From positions 1 to 63,470 of the forward strand of contig JAFGQR010000153.1 in the NCBI GenBank assembly GCA_016935555.1: a DNA stretch of 63,470 nt, in the 5' to 3' direction. Positions 17,464 to 26,277 of the stretch are shown here, piece by piece. Numbering within the stretch: position 1 is the first letter of the stretch; each line of letters opens with the position of its first letter. Source of the stretch: Verrucomicrobiota bacterium (GTDB lineage: Bacteria > Verrucomicrobiota > Verrucomicrobiia > Limisphaerales > JAFGQR01). Position numbers and translations under genes: made by a program. A model generated the notes under the pieces. The model worked only from the letters and a program-made list of their open reading frames with translations, ran no database searches and had not been told where the DNA came from.

Positions 17464-20400
17464 CTACGGCCAGTCGCGCAGCGCGCCGTCGAAGCCGATG
17501 ATCTTGACGGCGGGCTGTTCCCAAGGCCGCTCAGGGCGCAAGAAGACGATCCGGATGTCCGCCTGTTCGAGGTCCTCCAGAACCGCGGAACTGACTCCGG
17601 GATCCAGGCCCGGCTCGAAGAGGAGATCCCCGAAGTAGGGTTTGTGATAGGTTTGACAGGTTTGGGACCAATAACTGTCCAACACGATCGGCGCGCCCGG
17701 CAACAAGCCGCTGAGGGTGGTTTGCTCAAAGCGCCAGACCGTGGGGGTGAATCCGGTCATGCCCTCGGGCCAGTCTTCGGGCTTGTAATAAAACACGATG
17801 TCGATGTTCAGTCCGCCTTCTGCGGTGTAGGCGTTGGTGGTGGCAGGCGGCAGCGGTGCCTGGCCCGGGGGCGCCGGTTCCAACAGGACGACCTCGTTGG
17901 TGATGTAGGCCACGCGGTCATGCCATGAATCGTAAATCATCTGCGGCCCCGCGTAATCGGCTTGGAGCCGCAGGTCGAAGTCGCGCAGGACGAACACAGG
18001 GCACTGGGTGAGGTAGGATGGTTTCGGGAGGCAGACGCGGAAGGCGAACTCGACGGGGCCGTAGACCGTGTTGCGGATCCAGCGATCGACCGACACGATG
18101 GTGTCGTTCGTTTCCAGCGCGTGTCGGGCGTGGGTCCAGGACGAGAGCGGGCCGGTCTGGGCGGCGACCTGTCCATCCAGCGTGTGGCTCCAGTCGCTCC
18201 GGCTCAGAAAACAGGTGGCCTGCCCTGCGGCGTCCAGCCAGCGATTGTCGGTTTCGAGGGTCCAGAGCGATTTGAGGCGGTGATGGGCGAAGAGCGAGGC
18301 GCGCGGTCCCTGGGAGACCTGGAGGATCAGCGGCTCATTCAACAGAATGGGAGCCGTCTTGATCGCGGGGGGCGAGGGCAATTCGCGGAGCTGTTTGATC
18401 ACCAGCCAGTCGGGGTCGATCTTCTTGTATTCGAAATCCAGGACAAACGTTTCCTTGTGGGGCCAGTAATCGGCGTAGGCTTCGGCCAGGTCGAAGAACA
18501 TATCCTGGAACGAGCGGTATTCGTCCTCCCACCCAAGCACATGATCCTCACCCGCGGGCAGCAGGCTCGACCGCTGTGTCAGCCGCAACGCGGTTGCGGA
18601 GTTGGTGGCGGTGCGCGAAGACTCGATCTCCACCACCTCCGGCAGGCTCTGGCCGTCGGGGTTGGTGACGGAGACGGCTCCTTTCTGGGTGACCATGGTG
18701 GTTTGGAGCCGAAGGGCGTCGCCGTTGCGGGAATAGGAAGCCGTGGCCACGCCGTTCGCCAACTCCGCCTCGTCCGGAGACGAATAGTGAACCAGGACGG
18801 CCATGCCGACGGCGTTTTCGTCGACGCGGTGTCGCAGCCGTTCCAGGACGGCGTTGTCGTTGTAGAAGCTGGCAAACACCTTCCGCAACACCAACAACAC
18901 CCCCCGCTCCTCCTCCCGCCCGGGATCGCACGCGCTCGGCCCCAGGTCGTCCCCGTCCAGGTCGTCCCTCAGACAGCCGCTGTAGCTGTCGTAAAGACCC
19001 GCCCCGGAAAACAGTTCCGTGTCCTCCACATTGGTCGAACTGCGGAACCGGATTCGCCGGTAAGGATCAAACGGAGCCAGGGCGGCGAGGATGGCGGCTT
19101 GTTGCGCGGGGCTGAAATCGGCGGTGTGGACGATCAGATCGCGGATGGCCTCCAGGTCGTGGGAGAGGGCAACCAGGTCGGGCGGGTACACGTGGTGTTC
19201 AAGACGGCGCCCGATTTCGGCGGCCAGCGTCGCGCCCGTCGGAAGCGTCTGCTGGAGGAACTCGTCCCAGAGATCGAACGTGAAGGCGATGGCCGGGTCG
19301 GGCGCGTGGCCGGGAACCACGCGGCCCAGGAAGCCAAAATGGGCGGCCTTGCCTCCGACGTGGCAGACATCGGCGGGGGTCAATCCCTCCACCGCCGTGC
19401 TGCAGGCCCCGTAATGCGCCTTGGGCTGCAAATCCAGCTCCGGCGCGCGTTTCAGGGACATCACCTCCGCCTCGAATGCCGGGTCCAATGAGGGCAACGC
19501 CACCACGATGATCTTCGGCCGCAGATCGCGGTTGTCCACCGGCTGGATCGCCCTGAGAAACACCCGCTGGCCGCGCAACGCCTCAAGACGGTTCGTCAGC
19601 ACCGCGTCCGCGGCATGCACGAACGGCACCCCGTGACTGCGCGCCAGAATCGCCACATGCGAATTCGGTGTGGAGGGCGAGAGCGTGACGATGCCCGCCA
19701 GGTAAGGCAGCTCGCTGGGCACCTGGTCCGTCAGGAGAATGTCCTCATGCGTGAGTTGACCGGCGCGGTAGGCGTCCTGGATCCGGGTGCCGGGGATCCA
19801 AACGAGGCGGCCGATGGCCCAGCCATAGGCGTAGATGTTTTCTCCTGCCAGCCAGCGTTGCGTGGTGGCCAGGGGCATCTGGTGGCTCGCGAAGTAGGCC
19901 GCATCGTGGTAGGCCGCATCGGTCTGTTCGCAGCTGGGCATGTAGAACCCCATGGCCCCGGCCGGCTTGTCGATCGCGCGGTCAACGGTCTCGAAGAGGA
20001 ACCGGGCCATCTCGCGCGGATAGGGATCGAGGCCGGCGAATTGGATGGCGTACTCGCCGGAATCGGGATCGAACAGGACGGAGCCGATGACGGCCCACTG
20101 GGTGTCGCGGCGAAGGGTGGCTTGGTCATAAGCGGCGGGGTCCATCCCCAGGAAGGGGTCCAGATACGTCGTGCCGTAGGCATAATGCAGCTTGTGGACG
20201 CTCGTGTCCTGGAAATACACCACCGTGGGATCGTCCAGGAACAGCGTGAACTTGATCCAGTTGATCCGTTCCACCTCCGACAGCGGGTTGGGCACGATCA
20301 GCACGTTCTCGTGGTCCCAGAAGAAACCGTCCTGCAGGCTGATCCGGTTCGTCCAGGTGCCCGAAGGCGTCATCACCCGCGGCTCACGGCACGACAACCG

Positions 20401-20679
20401 GTAAAACCGCCCCGCCGTCAGCGCGCTGTCGTCGTCGACCCAGGACCAGCTCGGCTCCGTGCTCGCATGGATGGGCGCCCAGTCCGCCAAGTCGGCCGAG
20501 CATTGAAGAACCGCGACGTGTCCGGGCGGGCTCAGGGCGTCCAGGCGCACGACACCGCCCGGCTCGCCTGCCGTGATTGAAAGGCAAGGTTGCGCGGCGA
20601 TCCGCGCGGCAGCCAGCATGGCGGCCAGCCCGCATGCCCCCGGCCCAAACCATCGGCCGTCACTCGCGCCGGTTTTCAT
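17464..20679 (-). CDS. Exported PEP-synthase/glucan-dikinase-like protein (phospho-His and PPDK_N domains)
   Basis: Predicted 1071-residue protein. ATG 20679 was chosen because it starts a signal peptide (MKTGASDGRW..AAMLAAARIAAQ); the frame is open 210 bp further. A beta-rich N-terminus (35-300) is followed by a swivelling PEP-utiliser-type domain with the phosphohistidine motif TPNSHVAILARSHGVP (H341). Next is a PPDK_N/ATP-grasp domain: VGGKAAHFGFL (441-451), RSSTNVEDTELFSGAG (546-561) and a C-terminal DFEYKKIDPDWLVIKQLREL. The order His-domain before ATP-grasp is that of alpha-glucan water dikinases, not of PEP synthase. An ATP-dependent dikinase outside the cytoplasm is unexpected, so it may be a binding or alternative-donor enzyme. 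About 200 C-terminal residues are unassigned. Confidence 0.75.
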   Translation of the reverse strand: MKTGASDGRWFGPGACGLAAMLAAARIAAQPCLSITAGEPGGVVRLDALSPPGHVAVLQCSADLADWAPIHASTEPSWSWVDDDSALTAGRFYRLSCREPRVMTPSGTWTNRISLQDGFFWDHENVLIVPNPLSEVERINWIKFTLFLDDPTVVYFQDTSVHKLHYAYGTTYLDPFLGMDPAAYDQATLRRDTQWAVIGSVLFDPDSGEYAIQFAGLDPYPREMARFLFETVDRAIDKPAGAMGFYMPSCEQTDAAYHDAAYFASHQMPLATTQRWLAGENIYAYGWAIGRLVWIPGTRIQDAYRAGQLTHEDILLTDQVPSELPYLAGIVTLSPSTPNSHVAILARSHGVPFVHAADAVLTNRLEALRGQRVFLRAIQPVDNRDLRPKIIVVALPSLDPAFEAEVMSLKRAPELDLQPKAHYGACSTAVEGLTPADVCHVGGKAAHFGFLGRVVPGHAPDPAIAFTFDLWDEFLQQTLPTGATLAAEIGRRLEHHVYPPDLVALSHDLEAIRDLIVHTADFSPAQQAAILAALAPFDPYRRIRFRSSTNVEDTELFSGAGLYDSYSGCLRDDLDGDDLGPSACDPGREEERGVLLVLRKVFASFYNDNAVLERLRHRVDENAVGMAVLVHYSSPDEAELANGVATASYSRNGDALRLQTTMVTQKGAVSVTNPDGQSLPEVVEIESSRTATNSATALRLTQRSSLLPAGEDHVLGWEDEYRSFQDMFFDLAEAYADYWPHKETFVLDFEYKKIDPDWLVIKQLRELPSPPAIKTAPILLNEPLILQVSQGPRASLFAHHRLKSLWTLETDNRWLDAAGQATCFLSRSDWSHTLDGQVAAQTGPLSSWTHARHALETNDTIVSVDRWIRNTVYGPVEFAFRVCLPKPSYLTQCPVFVLRDFDLRLQADYAGPQMIYDSWHDRVAYITNEVVLLEPAPPGQAPLPPATTNAYTAEGGLNIDIVFYYKPEDWPEGMTGFTPTVWRFEQTTLSGLLPGAPIVLDSYWSQTCQTYHKPYFGDLLFEPGLDPGVSSAVLEDLEQADIRIVFLRPERPWEQPAVKIIGFDGALRDWP

Positions 20680-21010
20680 GAACAGTCCGCGTTCAGAACC
20701 AACTCTGACGCCAGTGTACCCGTTGGCCGCCGCCGACTCAACCGCCGATTTGGCCGGCGCGCGCCCCGAGTGCATTCCGAGGTTGTCGGTCGCGCCCGCG
20801 GTGGAACGCGTCCCTACCTTTGCAAAGCCGTTCGGTGGGGGTAAGGACGCGTTCCAACGCGTCCCTGACTTTTCGTTGGGGGCATGCATTGGCGCGCCTC
20901 AAATGATGTTATTGGGAAGATCACGGCGTTGGGGGGGCAAGGACTGTTCCTCAGGCAACGCCGATGAGTCCTTGCTGGTCAGCAGCGGCTGCGCCGGGTA
21001 AGCTCCGGCC
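20680..21010. other. Divergent intergenic region
   Basis: A 331-bp spacer between divergent genes. Apart from the palindromic repeat at 20803-20866 nothing was recognised, and no clear -10/-35 pair is visible. Confidence 0.4.
20803..20855. repeat. Perfect 11-bp inverted repeat upstream of the dikinase-like gene
   Basis: GGAACGCGTCC at 20803-20813 is the exact inverse of GGACGCGTTCC at 20845-20855, with a 31-bp loop. A further direct AACGCGTCCCT copy follows at 20856. It lies between two divergent genes with no coding potential, so it resembles a REP-type palindromic element more than a terminator. A regulatory hairpin is also possible. Confidence 0.6.
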
Positions 21011-21991
21011 ATGCATGCAATGCCCACCGCCCACCGTTCTCCATCCCTCCATGGCGTCCGCCCGGTGCTGAGCCTGGCAGCAGCGGTTGCCGTTCTGGCG
21101 GTCGGAGGGCTGCCCGAGTTCCGCCGTCCGGCGAACGATGGCGCCCTGCGCGACTGGCTCGAAAACATGGTCGTGTTCCACCGGTTCAACCCGGTCGAAG
21201 TCGGCGCGGCCACCGGTCTGACGCCCGACGAAGTCGCCGCGGCGCTGCGGCGGTTTGATCTCGCCGGCAAACGCGCGCCCCGCCGCGCACCTGGCGCCGC
21301 GTTGCGCGTGCTGCCCTACCCGGGCGGACGGCATCCGCGTCTTGGCTTTTTCGACGGGGCGGTGAGGCCGCAACGCGACACGAAGGTGAGCGTGTTCACC
21401 CCCTGGGAAGACGGCGGCTACGTGGTGCTCGATTTGCCGGAGGCGATATTTTCGAACCTCGGCCTGATTTACCTGGCCCACACCCATATCCCGACCCTGT
21501 GGGACCAGAAGGGCATCACCTTGCCGAGGCTCGAATGGCAGCGCGGCCCCGGCGGCACGCTGGCCTCGGAGCGCACCCTGCCGAATGGGATCGTGTTCGG
21601 CGCGAGGGTGCAGCCCACATCCACCGCCGTGCGCATGTCCCTCTGGCTGCGCAACGGCACCCGCGAGACGCTCACCGGCCTGCGCGTGCAGAACTGCGTG
21701 ATGCTCGGCTACGCGGCCGGCTTCGCGGCCCGAACGCCCACCCACACGGTCTTCAATGCCCCCTACGCCGCCGCGCGCTTGGACGACGGCCGCCGCTGGG
21801 TGATCACCGCCTGGGACCCGGTGCAGCGCTGCTGGGCCAACGACCAGGTGCCCTGCCTTCACTCCGATCCGCAGTTCCCCGACTGCGCGCCCGGCGACAC
21901 TCAACGCGTGCGGGGCTGGCTGTCGTTCCACGAGGGGACAGACATCGAGGCCGAGTTCAAACGCATCGAAGCCGCCGGATGGCGGCGCTGA
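21011..21991 (+). CDS. Conserved exported protein of unknown function
   Basis: Predicted 326-residue protein with an N-terminal hydrophobic segment (LSLAAAVAVLAVGG). An alpha-helical motif follows (FNPVEVGAATGLTPDEVAAALRRFDL), then a beta-rich domain with LAHTHIPTLWDQKG, LPNGIVFGARV, LWLRNGTRETLTGLRVQNCVMLG, RWVITAWDP and CLHSDPQFPDCAPG. The regular beta pattern and conserved His, Trp and Cys residues suggest a galactose-mutarotase-like or lectin-like fold, though I cannot assign one. To my knowledge similar proteins occur in Planctomycetes and Verrucomicrobia near sugar-metabolism genes. ATG 21020 is an alternative start. Confidence 0.6.
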   Translation: MHAMPTAHRSPSLHGVRPVLSLAAAVAVLAVGGLPEFRRPANDGALRDWLENMVVFHRFNPVEVGAATGLTPDEVAAALRRFDLAGKRAPRRAPGAALRVLPYPGGRHPRLGFFDGAVRPQRDTKVSVFTPWEDGGYVVLDLPEAIFSNLGLIYLAHTHIPTLWDQKGITLPRLEWQRGPGGTLASERTLPNGIVFGARVQPTSTAVRMSLWLRNGTRETLTGLRVQNCVMLGYAAGFAARTPTHTVFNAPYAAARLDDGRRWVITAWDPVQRCWANDQVPCLHSDPQFPDCAPGDTQRVRGWLSFHEGTDIEAEFKRIEAAGWRR

Positions 21992-22181
21992 GCACGCCTC
22001 CCTTTCGCCGGTCCGGCCCGAACCCGCGACGGGCTGAGAGTCGCCACAGACCGTCCTGCCGAAATGGGGCGCAGCGGAAAAGAACCTTCCCAGGAGGCTT
22101 GGACGGCGGTAGGGTGCGGGCCGGCACACGCGTGGAACGTCTGCCGTGCCCGGACGCGGCACGGGGCGGGACGAACGGACC

Positions 22182-23186
22182 ATGAACAAGATCAGAATGG
22201 CGGTCATCGGGCTGGGGTGGTTTGGGGAGAAGCACTGCGAGGCGCTGTCCGGCCTGCCGCACGTGGAGCTGCACGCGTTGTGCACCCGCACCGAGTCGCG
22301 GCTCAGGATGCTGGCCCGGGCGTACGGAGTGGGGAAAACGTATACCGACTACCATGCGCTGCTGGCCGATCCGGACGTGGACGCGGTGAGCGTGGTGACG
22401 ATGTGGGATCAGCACGTGGCGCCCACGCTGGCGGCGTTGGAGGCGGGCAAGCACGTGTTTTTGGAAAAGCCGATGGCCTCGACAGCAACCGACTGCGACC
22501 GGATCGTGAAGGCGGCGAGGGCGAGTTCGAAGCATTTCATGGTGGGGCACATCTGTCGGTTCAACCCCCGCTACGCGGCGGCCAAGGCCGCCATCGCCGA
22601 GGGAAAGATCGGCCGGATCGTGTCCATGTATGCGCGCCGGAACATCCCCGCCGCAGTCGGCCGGTCCGTGCTGCCGAAAATCGGGCCGATCATGGGCGAC
22701 GGCGTCCACGACACCGACTTGATGCTGTGGTATTCAGGCGCCAGGATCGTGTCCGCCTACGCCCAGACCGTCAACGTCCGCCACCTCAAGCATCCCGACC
22801 TCGGCTGGACCCTGTACCGCTTCGACACCGGCGCCATCGGCGTGCTCGAAAACACCTGGTTCCTGCCTGACACCACCGCCTTCCAAATCGACGAGCGGAT
22901 GGAAATCATCGGCACCAAGGGCTCCATCCACATCCACGAAACCCACCCGAACTTCTCGATTTGCGACCGAACCGGCTGGCATTCGCCCGACACAACCTAC
23001 TGGCCGCTGCTGCACGGGGCGCGTGCAGGCGCGCTGCGCGACGAGCTGAGTTATTTCGTCCAGGGCATCCTCGAAAACCGCAGGCCGACGGTCATCCGCC
23101 CCGAGGAATCGGCGGCGGCGGTCCGTGCCTGCCTGGCGGCGGAGAAATCGGCGGCGACGGGCCGCGTGGTGAACGTCAAGCGCTAG
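22182..23186 (+). CDS. Gfo/Idh/MocA-family NAD(P)-dependent oxidoreductase
   Basis: Predicted 334-residue cytoplasmic enzyme. The Rossmann fingerprint GLGWFGEKH lies at residues 10-18, the EKPMAST motif near residue 96 is the family's Lys-Pro signature, and GDGVHDTDLMLW supplies the catalytic His/Asp region. Members oxidise or epimerise sugars and inositols. The ATG at 22182 fits the family start; the frame opens earlier at 22146 without conservation. It leads a loose same-strand group with a VOC protein, an M24 protein and an M20 peptidase, suggesting catabolism of a small sugar- or amide-type compound. The specific substrate is unknown. Confidence 0.88.
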   Translation: MNKIRMAVIGLGWFGEKHCEALSGLPHVELHALCTRTESRLRMLARAYGVGKTYTDYHALLADPDVDAVSVVTMWDQHVAPTLAALEAGKHVFLEKPMASTATDCDRIVKAARASSKHFMVGHICRFNPRYAAAKAAIAEGKIGRIVSMYARRNIPAAVGRSVLPKIGPIMGDGVHDTDLMLWYSGARIVSAYAQTVNVRHLKHPDLGWTLYRFDTGAIGVLENTWFLPDTTAFQIDERMEIIGTKGSIHIHETHPNFSICDRTGWHSPDTTYWPLLHGARAGALRDELSYFVQGILENRRPTVIRPEESAAAVRACLAAEKSAATGRVVNVKR

Positions 23187-23271
23187 AGTCCTTGACCCGT
23201 GAAATACGTTGCTCGCAGATCAAGTTTGTGCGCTGCAGGGCGCAAGTTGCGCGGCCGTCGTCAAGGACTCT
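23185..23271. repeat. 12-bp perfect inverted repeat flanking a 63-bp loop
   Basis: AGAGTCCTTGAC at 23185-23196 overlaps the oxidoreductase stop, and its exact inverse GTCAAGGACTCT is at 23260-23271. The loop contains GCGC-rich sub-palindromes around CGCTGCAGGGCGC. It could be a long-range terminator hairpin or a small repetitive element between genes. Confidence 0.55.
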
Positions 23272-23338
23272 ATCCCAACCCGGTTCCCACCGCCCAGTCC
23301 CCCAGCCCCAGTCACGAATCCCCCACCCCCACCTCCCC

Positions 23339-23683
23339 ATGCGCCAATTCCATCATGTCGGGCTTCCCACCGACGAGCCGCAGTCTGGCGAAACCTATGT
23401 GGCGGCCACTAAAGTCTGGGTCACCGACCCGATGGCACACAAGTACAAGGTGGAGTTCCTGCGCTTCGAGCCGGACTCGCCCGTTCAGGGGGCCGTGCGC
23501 AACCAGCCGCACTTTGCCTTTCGCGTTGACAAGCTGAAGGAGGCCATGGCGGGGGAGAAGGTGGTTCTGGGTCCGTTCGAGGCTCTGCCGGGGCTGACCG
23601 TGGCGTTTGTGGAAAAGGACGGTGCGGTGTTCGAGTTCATGGAATTCGCCGCCTCATCCGGCGGCGCCGCCTGGGGCCGATAA
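23339..23683 (+). CDS. Small VOC (glyoxalase/dioxygenase fold)-like protein
   Basis: Predicted 114-residue protein starting MRQFHHVGLPT, the typical beta-strand with metal-ligand His of vicinal-oxygen-chelate proteins. It continues with NQPHFAFRVDKLKEAM (second His) and GAVFEFMEF (C-terminal Glu). The length suits a single VOC module that would dimerise. The gene ends 12 bp before the M24 gene and probably belongs to the same transcript. Its reaction is unknown; lyase, isomerase and sequestration roles all occur in this fold. Confidence 0.65.
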   Translation: MRQFHHVGLPTDEPQSGETYVAATKVWVTDPMAHKYKVEFLRFEPDSPVQGAVRNQPHFAFRVDKLKEAMAGEKVVLGPFEALPGLTVAFVEKDGAVFEFMEFAASSGGAAWGR

Positions 23684-23695
23684 GGAGACCTGCTC

Positions 23696-24862
23696 ATGAG
23701 ATTGAAACCGCTTCCCACGACGGAATACGCCCGACGGATCGCCAGGCTCCAAGCGGAGCTGAAGCGGGCCGGCCTCGACTGCCTGGTCGGCTACAGCAGC
23801 GAGAGCGAAAGCGGCACCACGCGTTACCTGGCGGGCTTCTGGCCGTTCTTCGATTTCGCGGGCATCCTCGTGCCCGCCGAGGGACAAGCCGTGCTGATCA
23901 CGGGCGGCCCGGAGTCGTTCGAATTCGCCAAGCGGTTTTCCGCGGCGCCGCGGATTCGGATCAACCCGCTCCTGGTGGAGACCTCGGCGCCGGAGTGGGT
24001 GCCGAACGTGGAGGGCGAGAGCTTCAAGACGCTGCTGCCGGACGCGTGTGGCGGCATCCCGAAGCGCATCGGTGTGGCCAATGGGAACATCTTCCCGAAA
24101 GTCCTCTTCGACGATCTGAAGGCGGCGGCGCCCCGGGCGGAGCATGTGCCGGCCGACGACCTGGTGCTGCGGGTGCAGATGATCAAGACGGACGCTGAAA
24201 TCCCGCACATCATTGAGGCGTATCGCATCACCGAGGCGGCCATGAAGGCCGCGCTTCGCGCGGCCAAGCCAGGCAAGCGCGAGTGGGAGTTGGAAGCCGT
24301 GGCGCGGGCGAAGATGGTGTTGAGCGGCGCCGAGGGGATGGCGTATCCGGCGTGGGTTTGTTCCGGGCCGACCACGCCGCTGAGCCTGTGCCGGTCGACC
24401 GATCGGGCGATCCGGGCCGGGGAACTGGTCCAGTTCACGTTCGGGGCGAAATACATGGGCTACTGTGGCAACATGTGCCGGCCGTTCGCGATCCGCTCCA
24501 TGCCGAAACCGGCCCGCCGTCTGGCCGAGGCGGCGCTCGAAGCCATGCAGTATGCCATCGCCACCATCCGCCCCGGCGTGCGCGGCGGCGATTTGTTCGA
24601 GGGCTACTACGACATCCTCGCCCGCCACGGCTACGAGGACTTCACGCTCTACGGCCCCGCTCACGGAACCGGCAGTTCGGAGGTGGAAGGATTGTGGCTC
24701 TCCAAAAACGCCGACTTCGTCATCCAGCCCAACATGCTCTTCAACGTCGATATCTGGTTGTCCGACGGCCGGTATGGCCTGCGCTACGAGGACGGCGTGC
24801 TGGTCACGCGGACCGGCCTGCGCGAGCTGAACCCTTACCGGCGGGAGATCATCGTGCTGTGA
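23696..24862 (+). CDS. M24/creatinase-like pita-bread-fold protein lacking most metal ligands
   Basis: Predicted 388-residue protein with an N-terminal creatinase domain and a C-terminal pita-bread domain (about 165-388). A clear RBS (AAGGAG) precedes ATG 23696. Aligned with M24 aminopeptidases, the first two metal Asp are replaced: GELVQFTFG has Thr248 where VxxDxG is expected, and GYCGNMCR has Asn259. The third acidic ligand is Asp352. The catalytic-type His323 in PAHGTG and Glu365 in RYEDGVLVT remain. This pattern resembles creatinase, which hydrolyses amidino bonds without metal, more than Xaa-Pro aminopeptidase. The stop overlaps the M20 peptidase start (TGATG), so the two are probably coupled. 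Confidence 0.8.
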   Translation: MRLKPLPTTEYARRIARLQAELKRAGLDCLVGYSSESESGTTRYLAGFWPFFDFAGILVPAEGQAVLITGGPESFEFAKRFSAAPRIRINPLLVETSAPEWVPNVEGESFKTLLPDACGGIPKRIGVANGNIFPKVLFDDLKAAAPRAEHVPADDLVLRVQMIKTDAEIPHIIEAYRITEAAMKAALRAAKPGKREWELEAVARAKMVLSGAEGMAYPAWVCSGPTTPLSLCRSTDRAIRAGELVQFTFGAKYMGYCGNMCRPFAIRSMPKPARRLAEAALEAMQYAIATIRPGVRGGDLFEGYYDILARHGYEDFTLYGPAHGTGSSEVEGLWLSKNADFVIQPNMLFNVDIWLSDGRYGLRYEDGVLVTRTGLRELNPYRREIIVL

Positions 24863-26277
24863 TGAATACGCTTCCCCCGCCTCTCCCCCGACACGATCTT
24901 CCCGTCTCCGCCATCCGCACCGCCGTCAACCGTCGCGCAGACGCGATCCTCGCGTGGACGAAGCGGTTCATCCGCTTTGCCAGCGAGAACCGTCCTCCGG
25001 ACGGCGCCGAGGCCGCCGCGCAGCGATGGCTTGCCGCCCAGTGCCGCCAGCAGGCGTGGGACGTGGAAGTCTTTTCGCCATTGGCCGTGCGCGGCATCCG
25101 CCGGCATTCCTCGTGGCTGGACGGCCGCCACTATCCCGCGGGCCGCAAGAATGTGGTGGCGCGCTGGCGCGGCCACGGCGGCGGGCGGTCGCTGCTGCTG
25201 AGCGGCCACGCCGACGTGGCCCCGTCCGAGCCGCGCCATTGGAACGTCTGCCGCCCCTACCAGCCCGTGGTGAGGGGCGGACGGCTCTACGGCCGCGGCT
25301 CGGCCGACATGAAAGGCGGGCTGGCGGCGATGTTTTGGGCGATCCGCATCCTGCAGGAGCTGGGCTTCCGCCCCGGGGGGGATCTGCTGTTCGAGAGCGT
25401 GGTGGACGAGGAATTCGCCGGGGGCAACGGCACGCTCGCGTCGCGGCTGCGCGGACACAACGCGGCTCTGGCCATCGTGGGCGAGCCGACGCGGATGGAG
25501 GTTTGCCCGGCGTGTCTGGGGGCGTTTTTGGGGAACCTGACCCTGACCGGCCGGGGCGGCATGGCCTACATGGGCAAGGCCATCGCCAACCCCCTCCACG
25601 GAGCCGCCCGCGCCCTCGAGCTGTTTCGGAAGTTCGAAGCCCAATGGCGCGCGCAACACCGGCATCGGCTCTTCCCCGCCGCCGGCAAGCCGCTCCATGT
25701 TCTGCCGTGGCACATCACCACCGAAACGCCGGGCGAGTTCACCCAGATGGGCACGCCCCTCCTGGCAACCCTCGCCTGGATCGTGTGGTGCCATCCCGGC
25801 ACGACCGAGAACGCGTTTTTCAGAATGTTCCGCGCGTTCTGGAAGGCGCACGGTGCCCAGGACCCGGCGCTGCGGCCGTTCAAGGTGACCGTGGAACGTA
25901 CCTACCATTTCGTGAAACCGTGGGAAACCCCGGTCGGCAGCCCGGCCGTCCGGGCGGTGGCGCAGGCCTTCCAACACTATGCCGGACACACGCCCGTCAT
26001 CGGCGGCGCGCCGTTCTCGTGCGATCTTGGCATTTGCGGCGAAGCGGGCCGGATGCCGTCGATTCTGCTCGGCCCGCGGGGCGACCACCTGCACGCGCCC
26101 GACGAGTGGGTGGAGATCGAGGACATCCTGACGCTGACTGGGATCTACGCGACCCTGGCGGTTCAGTGGTCCGGGGCAACCGGGTTGCCTTCCGCATCGA
26201 GCCTGGGCAACCACCGGAGCCGATCGGCGGCGGACGCCAGCGCGGTGTTCCGGCAGCGACGCACCAGGGCTTTGTAG
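24862..26277 (+). CDS. M20-family metallopeptidase/amidohydrolase (ArgE/DapE type)
   Basis: Predicted 471-residue cytoplasmic dizinc hydrolase. Metal and catalytic residues are visible: SGHADVAP (His, Asp), YGRGSADMKGG (bridging Asp), VVDEEFAGGNG (catalytic and metal Glu), VGEPTRME and GDHLHAPDEWV (final His). The dimerisation domain is inserted between about 215 and 355. ATG 24862 overlaps the stop of the M24 protein. ArgE/DapE relatives remove N-acyl groups or cleave small peptides, so with the creatinase-like partner a two-step amide or peptide degradation is plausible. The last 35 residues after QWSGATG are low-complexity and may be a recent extension. Confidence 0.85.
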   Translation: MNTLPPPLPRHDLPVSAIRTAVNRRADAILAWTKRFIRFASENRPPDGAEAAAQRWLAAQCRQQAWDVEVFSPLAVRGIRRHSSWLDGRHYPAGRKNVVARWRGHGGGRSLLLSGHADVAPSEPRHWNVCRPYQPVVRGGRLYGRGSADMKGGLAAMFWAIRILQELGFRPGGDLLFESVVDEEFAGGNGTLASRLRGHNAALAIVGEPTRMEVCPACLGAFLGNLTLTGRGGMAYMGKAIANPLHGAARALELFRKFEAQWRAQHRHRLFPAAGKPLHVLPWHITTETPGEFTQMGTPLLATLAWIVWCHPGTTENAFFRMFRAFWKAHGAQDPALRPFKVTVERTYHFVKPWETPVGSPAVRAVAQAFQHYAGHTPVIGGAPFSCDLGICGEAGRMPSILLGPRGDHLHAPDEWVEIEDILTLTGIYATLAVQWSGATGLPSASSLGNHRSRSAADASAVFRQRRTRAL

